DNA of 64,000 bases from Crystallibacter degradans (GCF_012952295.1 NZ_JABBCH010000004.1:186001-250000), one strand, 5' to 3'; positions 27,848-36,661 are shown, numbered from the stretch's first letter. The notes: a model not told the origin generated them from the sequence alone. A program made the numbers and translations.

Positions 27848-28513
27848 GTGAGTCGTTGCTGGGTAGTCGTGCCGATGTATAACGAGGCTACCGTTGTCGG
27901 TTCGGTGGTTTCCGGACTGCTCGAAGAATTTCCGTACGTGGTCTGTGTCGATGACGGCAGTTCGGACGGTTCCGCGGCCATCGCACGCTCCGCAGGCGCC
28001 GTCGTGGTTGAACACCCCGTTAATCTGGGGCAGGGAGCGGCCTTGCAAACGGGGATCGAATTCGCCCTCCAGGACCCGCAGCTGGACGCCATTGTCACCT
28101 TCGACGCCGACGGCCAGCACCGGGTCGAAGATGCCGCCGCCATGCTGGCGCGGATCCGTTCGGGCGAGGCGGAAGTGGTGCTCGGGTCGCGCTTTCTCGA
28201 AGGAACTGCCGACGTCTCCCGGCTTAAGCGGCTGGTGTTGCGCACGGCCGCAATGCAGTCCCGTTTCTCCACCGGGCTGCGGCTTACGGACGCACACAAC
28301 GGCCTCCGGGCGATCTCGGCCCCGATCGCGGCGAAGATCCAGCTGACGCAGAACCGGATGGCGCACGCTTCCGAACTGATCCACCAGCTGGCCGAGTTGA
28401 AACCCGTGTTGGTGGAGCATCCGGTCAAGATCGTCTATACGGAATACTCCAAGGCCAAAGGGCAGTCGCTGCTGAACGGCGTCAACATCCTCGCGGATCT
28501 CTTCTTCAGGTGA
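27848..28513 (+). CDS. Family 2 glycosyltransferase (polyprenyl-phosphate sugar synthase-like)
   Basis: The 221-residue GT-A protein has WVVVPMYNEATVVGSVV, the DDGSSDG motif and the DADGQH metal-binding motif, and resembles dolichyl/polyprenyl-phosphate hexose synthases without a C-terminal membrane domain. GTG 27848 is chosen because it begins the conserved fold; the much longer open frame is a shadow of the previous gene. The DUF2304 membrane protein 4 bases downstream is a common partner and probably supplies membrane anchoring. Confidence 0.87.
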   Translation: MSRCWVVVPMYNEATVVGSVVSGLLEEFPYVVCVDDGSSDGSAAIARSAGAVVVEHPVNLGQGAALQTGIEFALQDPQLDAIVTFDADGQHRVEDAAAMLARIRSGEAEVVLGSRFLEGTADVSRLKRLVLRTAAMQSRFSTGLRLTDAHNGLRAISAPIAAKIQLTQNRMAHASELIHQLAELKPVLVEHPVKIVYTEYSKAKGQSLLNGVNILADLFFR

Positions 28514-28517
28514 ACCA

Positions 28518-28886
28518 ATGATCATAGTTGTCCAAATTGTCCTGGTCCTGGCCGTCATCATCGGCGCACTGGCCTTGATGCGCGGCGCAGGCAATGCCCG
28601 GCATCAGGCCGTACGGCGCATTCTGCTGGTGCTTTTCGCCGGTGTTGCGGCTTTGTCCGTGTTCTTCCCGGGCTTGCTCACGCGCGTGGCCAATCTCCTC
28701 GGCATCGGCCGCGGGACAGACCTGGTGCTGTACGGGCTGATTGTGTGTTTCCTGATCTTCATGGCCAGCTCCTACCACCGAACGCGCCAGTTGGAAGCCC
28801 GGATCACCAAGCTGGCCCGTCGGATTGCCCTCGACGAGGCGCCGCGTCCGGACGCCGCAGCCGGGGAAGGCCGCGGGCATGACTGA
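28518..28886 (+). CDS. DUF2304-family membrane protein
   Basis: The 122-residue protein has three hydrophobic helices (VVQIVLVLAVIIGALALM, ILLVLFAGVAALSVFFP, LVLYGLIVCFLIFMASSYH) and a charged C-terminal helix (RQLEARITKLARRIAL). This layout matches DUF2304, which commonly follows a family 2 glycosyltransferase. It overlaps the next gene by 8 bases. Confidence 0.85.
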   Translation: MIIVVQIVLVLAVIIGALALMRGAGNARHQAVRRILLVLFAGVAALSVFFPGLLTRVANLLGIGRGTDLVLYGLIVCFLIFMASSYHRTRQLEARITKLARRIALDEAPRPDAAAGEGRGHD

Positions 28887-30042
28887 CCGGCAGGCGCCGG
28901 CGGCCGAGCTGATCATTGCGGTCCACAGTTCCGACCGCCCGCTCCGCCGCGCGGTGGAGTCCGTCTTGGCCGCGGCAACCCCTGGCCGTGTCCTGGCCAC
29001 TGTTGTGTGCCACAATATCGATCCCGCGCCCCTCCACGACGCGCTTGCCGGGCTGCCCGCCGAGCAGGTCCGGGTCCTGGCCCTGGCGGACGGAATCCGT
29101 TCGCCGGCCGGACCGTTCAACTACGGGCTCGAACACGCAGTAGCCCGATTCGTGGGGATCATGGGCTCCGACGACACGTTGGAAGTCGGAGCGGTGGACG
29201 CCTGGCTGGCCACCGCGGAAGGTGCCGGTGCCGCCGTCGTTATGGCGCCGCTGCGGCTCCGAGGCGGACGGCGGATCCTGACCCCGCGGGCACGCGTACT
29301 CCGCGGGATGCTGGTGGCTCCCGTGCGGGACCGTCTGGCCTACCGGACCGCTCCGCTGGGGCTGTTCCGCCGGGACCTGCTTGCCAAACACGGACTGGCC
29401 CTGACTCCCGGACTGCGGACCGGCGAGGACCTGGAATTCGGGCTCAAGCTGTGGTTCTCGGGCGAACGGATCGCCTACCCGGCGCAGGGGCCGGCGTACG
29501 AGGTCGGGAACGACGTGGCGGAACGGGTGACTTCGGCCGTGCTGCCCTTGGCAGAGCAGTTCCGCGATGTGCGTTCACTCGTAGCGGGAACGTGGTTCGC
29601 CGCGCTGCCCGAGCGAAAGCGCGCCGCCGTCGCGGTCAAAATCCTGCGCGGCCATGTCATCAGCGCCGCAGTGCGGCGGGGATCGGACTTCAGCTGGCCG
29701 GCAGCGGACCGCCGGGAGCTAAACCACGTCATTGAACTGGTGACCGGATTGGCTCCGGCCGCGCCGAAGGTGCTCAGTGCGCCCGATGAACGGCTGCTGC
29801 TGGAACTGCGCGACGCCGGCAGCGCCGAAGCCGTCAAGGAATCATTACGACGGCGGGAGGCGGCCAATGCGCTCCGGCGCAGCCTGACGCTGCGTTGGCA
29901 GGATAATTTCCGCGTTGAGGCACCCCTGCGGAGCAACCTGAACTCGCTGCTGGCCGCCGGCACCGACACCGTGCTTTCCGCCCTGCCGCCGGCTGCCCGG
30001 CGCCGCGAGTCCAGCCCGCAACGCCGAAAGGATGCTGCATGA
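28879..30042 (+). CDS. Family 2-like glycosyltransferase
   Basis: The 387-residue protein starts with the GT-A strand ELIIAVHSSDRPLRRAVESVL and has MGSDDTLEVGAVDAWL in place of the usual DXD region, then RTGEDLEFGLKLW, a typical acceptor-side ED motif. A helical C-terminal extension of about 140 residues lacks membrane segments. ATG 28879 is used because the conserved fold starts within ten residues and the GGGGAAGG region lies upstream. The stop overlaps the next start (ATGA). Confidence 0.8.
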   Translation: MTDRQAPAAELIIAVHSSDRPLRRAVESVLAAATPGRVLATVVCHNIDPAPLHDALAGLPAEQVRVLALADGIRSPAGPFNYGLEHAVARFVGIMGSDDTLEVGAVDAWLATAEGAGAAVVMAPLRLRGGRRILTPRARVLRGMLVAPVRDRLAYRTAPLGLFRRDLLAKHGLALTPGLRTGEDLEFGLKLWFSGERIAYPAQGPAYEVGNDVAERVTSAVLPLAEQFRDVRSLVAGTWFAALPERKRAAVAVKILRGHVISAAVRRGSDFSWPAADRRELNHVIELVTGLAPAAPKVLSAPDERLLLELRDAGSAEAVKESLRRREAANALRRSLTLRWQDNFRVEAPLRSNLNSLLAAGTDTVLSALPPAARRRESSPQRRKDAA

Positions 30043-31178
30043 ACCGCTCTGCAAGCAGACTGCTGATCCTGTCCCTCTCGCCCCTGCGCAGCGATCCGCG
30101 CGTGCTGAAGCAGATTAACCTGTTCCGGGACAAGTACCAGGTACTCACCTGCGGGTTCGGCCCGGCACCGGACGGGGTAGCCGGACACTTCGAACTGGAC
30201 CGTGTCCTGCCCAGCTGGCCGCGTGATCCGAAACGGCTGGCCGCACGGCGGTACCGCCAGGTGTACTGGAACATCGCAGCGGTGGCGGAGGCCTCGCGGA
30301 TGCTACGCGGACAGCACTTCGACGCCGTCCTGGCCAACGATGCGAACACAGTGCCGCTGGCACTGAGCCTGGAACCCATGCGCGGCGTGCACGCGGACCT
30401 GCACGAATTTGCCCCCAAGGAGCACTTCAACAAGCCGGCGTGGCGGGTCCTGGTGGCCCCCTATGTCCGTTGGCTGTGCCGGACCTACCTGCCCGCGGTC
30501 AGCTCCGTGACCACGGTCTCGGAAGGTATCGCCGAGCAGTACCAGAAGGACTTCGGCGTCGACGTCGGCGTGGTCACCAACGCGGCGCCCTATGCCGAGC
30601 TGGAACCGCGTCCGACCGGGGAGAAGATCCGTCTCATCTACAGTTCGGCCGGCCAGCGCTACCGCCGGATCGAAGACATCATCGCGGCCATGGACGGAGT
30701 GCCTGAGGATCTGGAACTCGACCTGATCGTCATGCCCAACGAACCGGAGTACGTGGACCAGCTGCGCAGCCAGGCAGAGCCGCGGCCAAACGTCCGGTTC
30801 CGCGATCCGGTGCCTTACACCGAACTCGTCAAGACCATCAGCGAGTACGACGTGTCCATCTCTGTCATTCCGCCGACCAATTTCAATCTGGCCCAGGCCT
30901 TGCCGAACAAGTTTTTCGAGGCCGTCCAAGCCCGGACGGCTCTCATTATCGGTCCGTCGCCGGCCATGCAGACGCTGCTCGAACGGCACGGCCTCGGCGC
31001 GGTGACCGAGGATTTCACCGCGGAAGGCCTGCGGGCGGTGCTGCAGTCGCTGACCCGTGAACAGATCGATCAGTGGAAGGCCAACGCGGACAAGGCCGCC
31101 GACGAGCTGTCCTCCGAGCACCAGAACAGGGCCTGGGAAAGGGCGATCGCGGCCCTCCTGGAACCGGCGGAGGCCTGA
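30039..31178 (+). CDS. GT4-like glycosyltransferase, paralogue of the gene at 25357
   Basis: The 379-residue protein shares its plan with the leftward gene at 25357-26499: LLILSLSPLRSDPRVLKQI at the start, the DLHEFAPKEHFN region, SVTTVSEGIAEQY, and PNKFFEAVQARTALIIGPSP near the end. It is a probable GT-B enzyme of the same cluster. ATG 30039 overlaps the preceding stop by 4 bases. Confidence 0.82.
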   Translation: MNRSASRLLILSLSPLRSDPRVLKQINLFRDKYQVLTCGFGPAPDGVAGHFELDRVLPSWPRDPKRLAARRYRQVYWNIAAVAEASRMLRGQHFDAVLANDANTVPLALSLEPMRGVHADLHEFAPKEHFNKPAWRVLVAPYVRWLCRTYLPAVSSVTTVSEGIAEQYQKDFGVDVGVVTNAAPYAELEPRPTGEKIRLIYSSAGQRYRRIEDIIAAMDGVPEDLELDLIVMPNEPEYVDQLRSQAEPRPNVRFRDPVPYTELVKTISEYDVSISVIPPTNFNLAQALPNKFFEAVQARTALIIGPSPAMQTLLERHGLGAVTEDFTAEGLRAVLQSLTREQIDQWKANADKAADELSSEHQNRAWERAIAALLEPAEA

Positions 31179-31181
31179 TAC

Positions 31182-32225
31182 GTGCCGGGTTCAAGGACAG
31201 CTCCCCGCGCAACCGGGTCCGGAGCAGATCCGGAAGCAGGCCCGAAGGTCCTGCATCTCTACGATGCCGCCGATGTCGGCCGCACCTTGGTCAAGTACGG
31301 CAGGATGGACGGGTATCCCTGGCGGCAGTTCAACCGCACGCCGCCTGCGGATACGGACACCCCAGCTAGCGCCGCAGGAAGAGCCCGGCGATTGCTGGCC
31401 GGTCTTTCCTGGCAGACTGGCCGGGCGGCGGGGATTCTGAAGGCCGATCTGCTCCACGTCCACTCCGGCTCCCGCGTAGGAGTGGTGCGGTCCCGCCCGT
31501 ACAAGCCCTTTGTGTTGCACTTCCATGGCACCGACATCCGGACACAGTATTACGAGGCGGCCCGCAGGCCGGCGATCCAGTGGGGCGCGGACCATGCCGC
31601 GGCGGTCCTGTACTCCACTCCCGATCTGGCCGAGCACGCCCAGGCGGCGCATCCCGGCGCACGGTACCTGCCGAACCCGGTGGACATGGAGGAACTTCCG
31701 GATTGGGTCCCGGCCGGCCGGCCGCGCGTGGTTTTCGCATCCCGCTGGGACGGCTCGAAAGGAGGCCAGGCGCAACTGGAACTCGCGCGCACACTGCTCG
31801 CCGCCGTCGTACCCGGAACGGAAGTCATGGGACTGGACTGGGGCACCGAGGCAGGCAGAGCTGCTGCTTTGGGCGTACAGCTGGCACCGAAAATGGCCAA
31901 ACCGGACTACCTGCGCTGGCTGGCCGGGGCGCACGCTGTGGTCGGCCAGAGCGCCGGAATCCTGGCCATGAGCGAGCTGCAGGCCGTGGCCATCGGCGTC
32001 CCCGTGGTGATGCAACTCGGCGCCGGCTATTACCCCGGACCGTCACCCGTGCTGCAGGCCGATACCGTCGATGGCCTCATCGCCCACGTGCTGACCGCGC
32101 TCGCAGATCCGCCGGCCGTCTCCACCGCGTTGGACGGCCGGGGCTGGATCACCACGAACCACTCACCCCACCAAGCCGTGCGGCAACTCGCCGGGGTATA
32201 CCGCGAAGTTATGGCCGGCCGTTAG
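31182..32225 (+). CDS. GT4-like glycosyltransferase
   Basis: The 347-residue protein has LLHVHSGSRVGVV and FVLHFHGTDIRTQYYE, characteristic of GT-B acceptor domains, then ARYLPNPVDMEEL and a C-terminal half with VGQSAGILAMSELQAVAIGVPVV. It starts 3 bases after the previous stop (GTG 31182) and overlaps the oppositely oriented ABC exporter by 4 bases at its end, which closes the rightward operon. Confidence 0.8.
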   Translation: MPGSRTAPRATGSGADPEAGPKVLHLYDAADVGRTLVKYGRMDGYPWRQFNRTPPADTDTPASAAGRARRLLAGLSWQTGRAAGILKADLLHVHSGSRVGVVRSRPYKPFVLHFHGTDIRTQYYEAARRPAIQWGADHAAAVLYSTPDLAEHAQAAHPGARYLPNPVDMEELPDWVPAGRPRVVFASRWDGSKGGQAQLELARTLLAAVVPGTEVMGLDWGTEAGRAAALGVQLAPKMAKPDYLRWLAGAHAVVGQSAGILAMSELQAVAIGVPVVMQLGAGYYPGPSPVLQADTVDGLIAHVLTALADPPAVSTALDGRGWITTNHSPHQAVRQLAGVYREVMAGR

Positions 32226-34045
32226 GTCTCCAAACGTTCGTCGGCCGCCAGTTCCTGCGGTGTGAGGCCGGCCAGCGCCGCCTGCTCGGCGAAATCCGGG
32301 ACCCGGGCAACGACGTCGTCAAAGGCCCCGTAGGCGGCCACCTCGCCGTCGCGCATGAAGAAAACGATGTCGGCGTGCCGGATGGTGGCCAAGCGATGGG
32401 CCACGGTGATGACCGTGACGTTGCCGTGGAGTTCGTTGATCGCCTTGGTCACCGCGGCCTCTGTGGCCGTATCCAGCGCAGAAGTGGCCTCATCCATGAC
32501 GAGTACCTGCGGGTTGTCGTAGAGTGCCCTGGCGATGCCCAGCCGCTGCCGCTGGCCGCCGGAAAGGGCCATGCCGCGCTCGCCGACTACCGCATCGATG
32601 CCGCCGTCGCGGGCCAGCAAGGTGTCCAGCAACTGCGCCCGGCGCAGCGCGGTTTCGACCCGTTCCCGGTCAACCTTGGATTCGTCCCAGGCCAGAGCCA
32701 CGTTCTGGGCAACGGAGGCGTCGAAGAGGGAGACTTCCTGGGGCACATAACCGATCCGCTTGCGCCAGGAAGTCAGCACGAATTCGAGCCGCTCGCCGCC
32801 CACTTCGATGTGGCCCGCGGTTGGCTCCAGCAGCCCGAGCAGAATATCCACCATGGTTGATTTTCCGGCACCGGAAGACCCCACAAAGGCCACATGGCTG
32901 CCGGCGGGAATCCGGATGCTGATCCGGTCCAGCGCAGGAGCCTGGGCACCCGGATAGCTGAAGGAGACATCGTTGAGCACAATATCCGCCGGTGCATCGG
33001 CGAGGTCGTGCTGCGGCCGTTCCTTGCTCTGGCGCGCCATTTCCTCGTCACCCTCGCGGATGTCCTCGATGACCTGGCGGGCAAAGGATGCGCTGGTGTT
33101 GACCGAGGACTGCACGGCCTGCATCCGGGTCAGCGAAGGGATCAACCGGAATCCGGCGATGGCGAACAGCCCGATGGCGCTCACGGCTCCGGCGGGACCG
33201 CCGACAAGCAGGCCAACACCGCCGACCAGGGCGAAGCCGACCACCAGGGCGGTCTCCAAAACATAGCGGGGAATCTGCGAAATCTGGATGGCGCCGGCCC
33301 GGGCCATGGCCGACTTGGTCCGGGTGCCGTGGACCTGCTCCTGCACCTCCGGTCCGCGGTCCGCGAGGGTGATTTCTTTCAGCGCGCCCAGTGCCTCGTA
33401 GAGGGTTTTGGCCGTCCGGTTGGACCACTCGCGGTTCTGGCGTCCGATCGCCACCGCCCGGGGCGAAATCACCTTGGCCAGCAGCAGCGCCACCAGTCCC
33501 AGATACAACATGGTGACAATAGCGATCAGCGGCTGGGCAATAAAAAGTACGACGACGACAGCCACCATCGTGCCCAACTCGCCGAAGAGCGTCATGGCCG
33601 GCATCAGCACGCCCGAGACCGTGATGCCCACGCCCACATCAACGGAGCGGACGATTTCAGCGGAGTTGCGGCCCAGGCGTTTCTCCCAGGGCGAGGCAAG
33701 GTAGGCCGCGAAGAGGCGGTCTCCGATGGCGACTTCGTGGCGGGCGAACCGCTTGGTGGCGAAACGCAGCAGCAGCACCGCGAGAATGCCCTTGAGGACA
33801 ATCAGCAGGCAGATGAAGACCAGCAGCGGCAGGACCAGGCCTTTTTCCGTGATGTCGCCCAGAACCGGCCACACCATCGGCTGCCCGCTGACCAGTCCCG
33901 GGAGCAGTGCGGCCACCAGCCCCAGGGCCACGATGTCCAGCAGCGCCAGGGCTGCGGAAGCAACGGCGTAGCCGGACAGGAATCGGCGGCTGCCCTCGGG
34001 CAGCGTTTTCAACAGCGGCCCGAGGACCTTCAGAATGCTATTCAT
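32222..34045 (-). CDS. ABC exporter (fused permease and ATPase), PglK-like
   Basis: The 607-residue half-transporter has six hydrophobic helices in the first 330 residues and an ATPase domain with Walker A VGSSGAGKSTMVDILLG, Q-loop YVPQEVSLFD, signature LSGGQRQRLGIARAL and Walker B VLVMDEATSALD. Size and sequence resemble PglK/MsbA-type flippases. Next to glycosyltransferases it is the best candidate to flip the lipid-linked glycan across the membrane, though that is inferred from context. It is transcribed leftward; the intergenic region to cpaF (34046-34204) holds a TTATCCACA. Confidence 0.88.
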   Translation of the reverse strand: MNSILKVLGPLLKTLPEGSRRFLSGYAVASAALALLDIVALGLVAALLPGLVSGQPMVWPVLGDITEKGLVLPLLVFICLLIVLKGILAVLLLRFATKRFARHEVAIGDRLFAAYLASPWEKRLGRNSAEIVRSVDVGVGITVSGVLMPAMTLFGELGTMVAVVVVLFIAQPLIAIVTMLYLGLVALLLAKVISPRAVAIGRQNREWSNRTAKTLYEALGALKEITLADRGPEVQEQVHGTRTKSAMARAGAIQISQIPRYVLETALVVGFALVGGVGLLVGGPAGAVSAIGLFAIAGFRLIPSLTRMQAVQSSVNTSASFARQVIEDIREGDEEMARQSKERPQHDLADAPADIVLNDVSFSYPGAQAPALDRISIRIPAGSHVAFVGSSGAGKSTMVDILLGLLEPTAGHIEVGGERLEFVLTSWRKRIGYVPQEVSLFDASVAQNVALAWDESKVDRERVETALRRAQLLDTLLARDGGIDAVVGERGMALSGGQRQRLGIARALYDNPQVLVMDEATSALDTATEAAVTKAINELHGNVTVITVAHRLATIRHADIVFFMRDGEVAAYGAFDDVVARVPDFAEQAALAGLTPQELAADERLET

Positions 34046-34066
34046 ACTGGCACTAAGACTAGTTGT

Positions 34067-34075
34067 TTATCCACA
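34067..34075 (+). promoter_or_regulatory. TTATCCACA motif upstream of cpaF
   Basis: A perfect TTATCCACA within TTTATCCACAA ends 130 bases before the cpaF start, the same distance and strand as the copy before the cpaB-like gene (6411). Both Tad blocks may share this control element. Confidence 0.4.
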
Positions 34076-34204
34076 AGCCGCGTCACAGACCTAGCTTGCT
34101 GCAAACGTTTCACCTACTCTCGGGAGAGAAAACGTACACCGACGGCGGATCCAGTCTCAAAAAGTTCCGGCGTCAGGACGGCGCTGTGCGCCAGGGGGAT
34201 ACGG

Positions 34205-34486
34205 ATGGACGCTATCCGCATTGTCGAAGATGAGGTGCGCGAGCTCATCCGCCGCAGGGGCATCGACCCGGCACACCAGGGCGGGGAAGTGCGCCAACTG
34301 GTGGAGGCCGCGGTCAATGATTATGACGAGCGGTCCCTGTTGGGGACGCTGCCGCCGCTGGGGCACCTCGACTTTGCCAGGAAGTATGTCTTCGATGCAG
34401 TCGCGGGGTTCGGCGCACTGCAGCCGTTGCTGGATGATCCCACGGTTGAGGAAATCTGGATCAATTCTCCCGTCAAGTCTCGATAA
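34205..34486 (+). pseudogene. cpaF: cpaF, 5' fragment split by the integrative element
   Basis: This is the N-terminal part of the Tad pilus secretion ATPase CpaF/TadA, ending in GFGALQPLLDDPTVEEIWINSP, the conserved stretch before the ATPase core. After the junction at ATCAA (34460-34464) the frame enters element DNA and stops after VKSR, giving a 93-residue truncated product without a P-loop. GGGGG lies upstream of ATG 34205. The remainder of the gene is at 47521-48492; joining the two at ATCAA gives 409 codons in frame. It is an interrupted gene that excision could restore, not a decayed one. Confidence 0.93.
34460..34464 (+). repeat. Left attachment-site core (attL), ATCAA
   Basis: ATCAA here and at 47521-47525 lies at the same codon position in cpaF. 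To the left the sequence is host cpaF; to the right AATTCT-like AT-rich codons differ from host usage. Similarity continues imperfectly (ATCAATTCTCCCG against ATCAACTCCCCGG), as expected of a serine integrase whose attP mimics attB. The exact crossover dinucleotide cannot be fixed from one sequence. Confidence 0.8.
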
Positions 34487-34511
34487 GGGTTGCACGGGAT
34501 AGACTGGGCAG

Positions 34512-35939
34512 ATGGCTCAAACAGTGCAGTCCTGTGGTATCTATGCCCGCATATCCCGCGATGACGTAGGGACAGCGTTAGGTGTTGCCCGCCAGATAGA
34601 CGACTGTACGGCAGAGGCAGCACGCCGCGGATGGGCTCTAGGTGAGGTATTCACCGATAACGACGTGTCGGCCACGCGGGTAAAGAAGAGGCCAGCCTAT
34701 GAGCGGCTGCTGCACGCTATCGAGACGGGCGCGGTTGACGCGGTAATAGTCTGGGATGTTGACCGACTCACCCGCACGCCGGCCGAGCTCGAACGGTTCA
34801 TTGACCTGGCAGACTGTCACCACCTGGCCCTAGCATCCATCGGCGGGGAAGTGGACCTAGCAACACCACAGGGCCGCCTCACAGCGCGTATCAAGGGCTC
34901 AGTGGCCCGCCATGAGGTAGAGCAGCTTTCACGCCGCCTCAAGCGCAAGTTTCAGGAGAACGCGCAAGGCGGGAAATCCCATGGCATGGTGCCATTCGGT
35001 TACCGGCGTGAACGTGTCACCGATGAGCAGGGCAGAGACGCCGGAACCCGTGACGTACTCGAACCCGCAGAGGCCCAAGCAATCCGGGAGCTCTACGCCA
35101 TGGCCATTGCCGGCGACACCCTCCGCTACCTTGCCAAGCACCTGAACGAACGCGGATTCAGGACAAGTCGCGGGAACCCGTTTCAGGGCAACGTTGTAGG
35201 GAACATGCTTCGCAAGCCGCGCTACGCCGGACACCGCACCTACCAAGGGCAGATCATCGGTAAGGGCGACTGGGATCCCATCATCAGCCAAGACACCTAC
35301 GACCAGGCGCTAGCCGTGCTCACCGCACCCGGCCGCCGCCACTCCCGCGGGATCGAACCCAAGTACCTGCTATCAGGTATCGCCCTCTGTGGCCGATGCA
35401 GCGAGCCGACACGCATGCGGCCGAACATTCAGAAGGCAAGGGACGGCAGGGCCGCACGCAAGCCCGCCTATGTCTGCCCAGGCTGCACGAAGGTGACCCG
35501 GATGATGGAGCCGGTAGACGCCATGGTAGAGGCCGTCATCGTAGAGATCCTTTCCCGTAGCGACGTAATGGAACATGTGTCAGAGACTCCCGACGCACTG
35601 AGGGCCGCCACGGGAGCGCGTGACGCGGTGCTAGCCCGGATGGACACGGCGGCGGATGAGTTCGCAGACGGCGCCATGACGGGCCGCCAGTTCGCACGCA
35701 TCAATGAGCGGCTAGGGGCACAGCTGGCCACTGCCGAGGCGAACGTAGCCAAGCTACAGCCGAGCAGCGTTCTTGACGGCATGACCGGAGCCGGCGCCGC
35801 TGAGGCATGGCAGGCCGCCAGCGTGAACAGGAAACGCGAAATCATCCGCGAGCTGGCAACGGTTACGATCCTGCCGAGCGGGACCGGCGTGAAGTTCGCC
35901 CCTGACCAGGTGAAGGTAGAGCCGCGCAAGCGCCCCTAG
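34512..35939 (+). CDS. int: Large serine integrase
   Basis: The 475-residue recombinase has the resolvase catalytic domain with nucleophile serine in YARISRDDVG (Ser15) and the arginine-bearing DRLTRTPAELERF region, the recombinase domain (GMVPFGYRRE ... HLNERGFRTSRGNPF ... LRKPRYAGHRTY), a zinc ribbon with CGRC and CPGC, and a C-terminal coiled-coil region. Large serine integrases join short, non-identical attP and attB sites and need a separate directionality factor to excise. It starts 48 bases from the attL core and points into the element, the standard placement. It is almost certainly the enzyme that inserted the element into cpaF. Confidence 0.96.
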   Translation: MAQTVQSCGIYARISRDDVGTALGVARQIDDCTAEAARRGWALGEVFTDNDVSATRVKKRPAYERLLHAIETGAVDAVIVWDVDRLTRTPAELERFIDLADCHHLALASIGGEVDLATPQGRLTARIKGSVARHEVEQLSRRLKRKFQENAQGGKSHGMVPFGYRRERVTDEQGRDAGTRDVLEPAEAQAIRELYAMAIAGDTLRYLAKHLNERGFRTSRGNPFQGNVVGNMLRKPRYAGHRTYQGQIIGKGDWDPIISQDTYDQALAVLTAPGRRHSRGIEPKYLLSGIALCGRCSEPTRMRPNIQKARDGRAARKPAYVCPGCTKVTRMMEPVDAMVEAVIVEILSRSDVMEHVSETPDALRAATGARDAVLARMDTAADEFADGAMTGRQFARINERLGAQLATAEANVAKLQPSSVLDGMTGAGAAEAWQAASVNRKREIIRELATVTILPSGTGVKFAPDQVKVEPRKRP

Positions 35940-36412
35940 TCGCATAATCCCGCCGTTTGGCAGTTCCGATAATGCGACCGTTTATGAGACAGAACCGCCC
36001 ACGCCATCAAGCGGAACGGTAGAGCTGTCGCGCTGCCTCACTGAACCACCGTATTTGAGACAGGCTCAGGACCTCTTCACGCCATCCAGCAGTCGTCCCC
36101 ATTGCCCGTTCTGCACCGTTTTCATACCTCTGGCCTGTGGATAGAGAAATTGATGATAAGTGGCCCCCTCGGTGCACCCTGAAGCCGCGTAAAACGCCCC
36201 TAAACGGGCTAAAAACGACGTAGCCGCGCCTATTGCAGGCCATTGTGTGACAAAGACCACAACAAAGGGCCTGTGCATTACTTTCCGTAGCCTGTGTGTT
36301 CCCGCGATGAGCCTGTGGACAACGTTATCCACCCGTTCTAAATGCGAGCCGACGCCGATACGTTTGTGTCTGTCGTTAGAGATAACCCCCGGAAAGACAG
36401 AACGAAAGGATT
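35940..36412. promoter_or_regulatory. Non-coding control region of the element
   Basis: This 473-base stretch has no convincing gene on either strand. It holds two iteron-like TGAGACAG copies (35985-35992, 36056-36063), each preceded by a CGTTTA/CGTATT-like sequence, and three DnaA-box-like sites: TGTGGATAG (36136), TGTGGACAA (36314, the actinobacterial consensus read on the other strand) and TTATCCACC (36325). It probably combines the promoter of the early operon with replication-control sites. Confidence 0.5.
36314..36333. promoter_or_regulatory. Facing pair of DnaA-box-like sites
   Basis: TGTGGACAA (TTGTCCACA on the minus strand, the actinobacterial DnaA box) and TTATCCACC form a near-palindrome separated by CG. 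It lies about 80 bases before the first gene of the early operon. Confidence 0.45.
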
Positions 36413-36661
36413 GTGGCAACGATGGCTGAACGGACAAGCGATATCCGCCAATTCCGAGCGCGGCTTGCGAGAGCTCACCGCCGCGACAGTGGAGTGACAC
36501 CGGAAGAGCTGGGAGAGCTGAAGCGGGACTATGCGGCGGCGAAGATGGCCGAGCAGATCGGCCGGCTAGTCAACGACTCTCCGCCGCTCACCAGGGCCCA
36601 GCGCGATTACCTGGCGGGACTCATCCAGGCCGCGCCAGTAGAAGCAGGGCAGGCTGCATGA
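36413..36661 (+). CDS. Small element protein, unknown function
   Basis: The 82-residue charged protein opens the rightward early operon. Its end (LVNDSPPLTRAQRDYLAGLIQ) resembles the next small protein (IVDGWPPLTPAQVHRVAGLL), so the two are distant paralogues. AAAGGA at 36405-36410 lies between two possible starts: GTG 36413 (2 bases away) and ATG 36422 (11 bases), so the start is uncertain by three residues. Confidence 0.6.
   Translation: MATMAERTSDIRQFRARLARAHRRDSGVTPEELGELKRDYAAAKMAEQIGRLVNDSPPLTRAQRDYLAGLIQAAPVEAGQAA

Noticed and set aside
32894-34486. 530-codon rightward open frame running into the cpaF fragment
   Set aside because: The first 440 codons are the antisense shadow of the ABC exporter; only the part from 34205 is coding (cpaF).
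36007-36500. Two leftward open frames in the control region as a possible repressor gene
   Set aside because: No HTH motif, no ribosome-binding site, and composition unlike the element's real genes; the region contains repeated sites instead.
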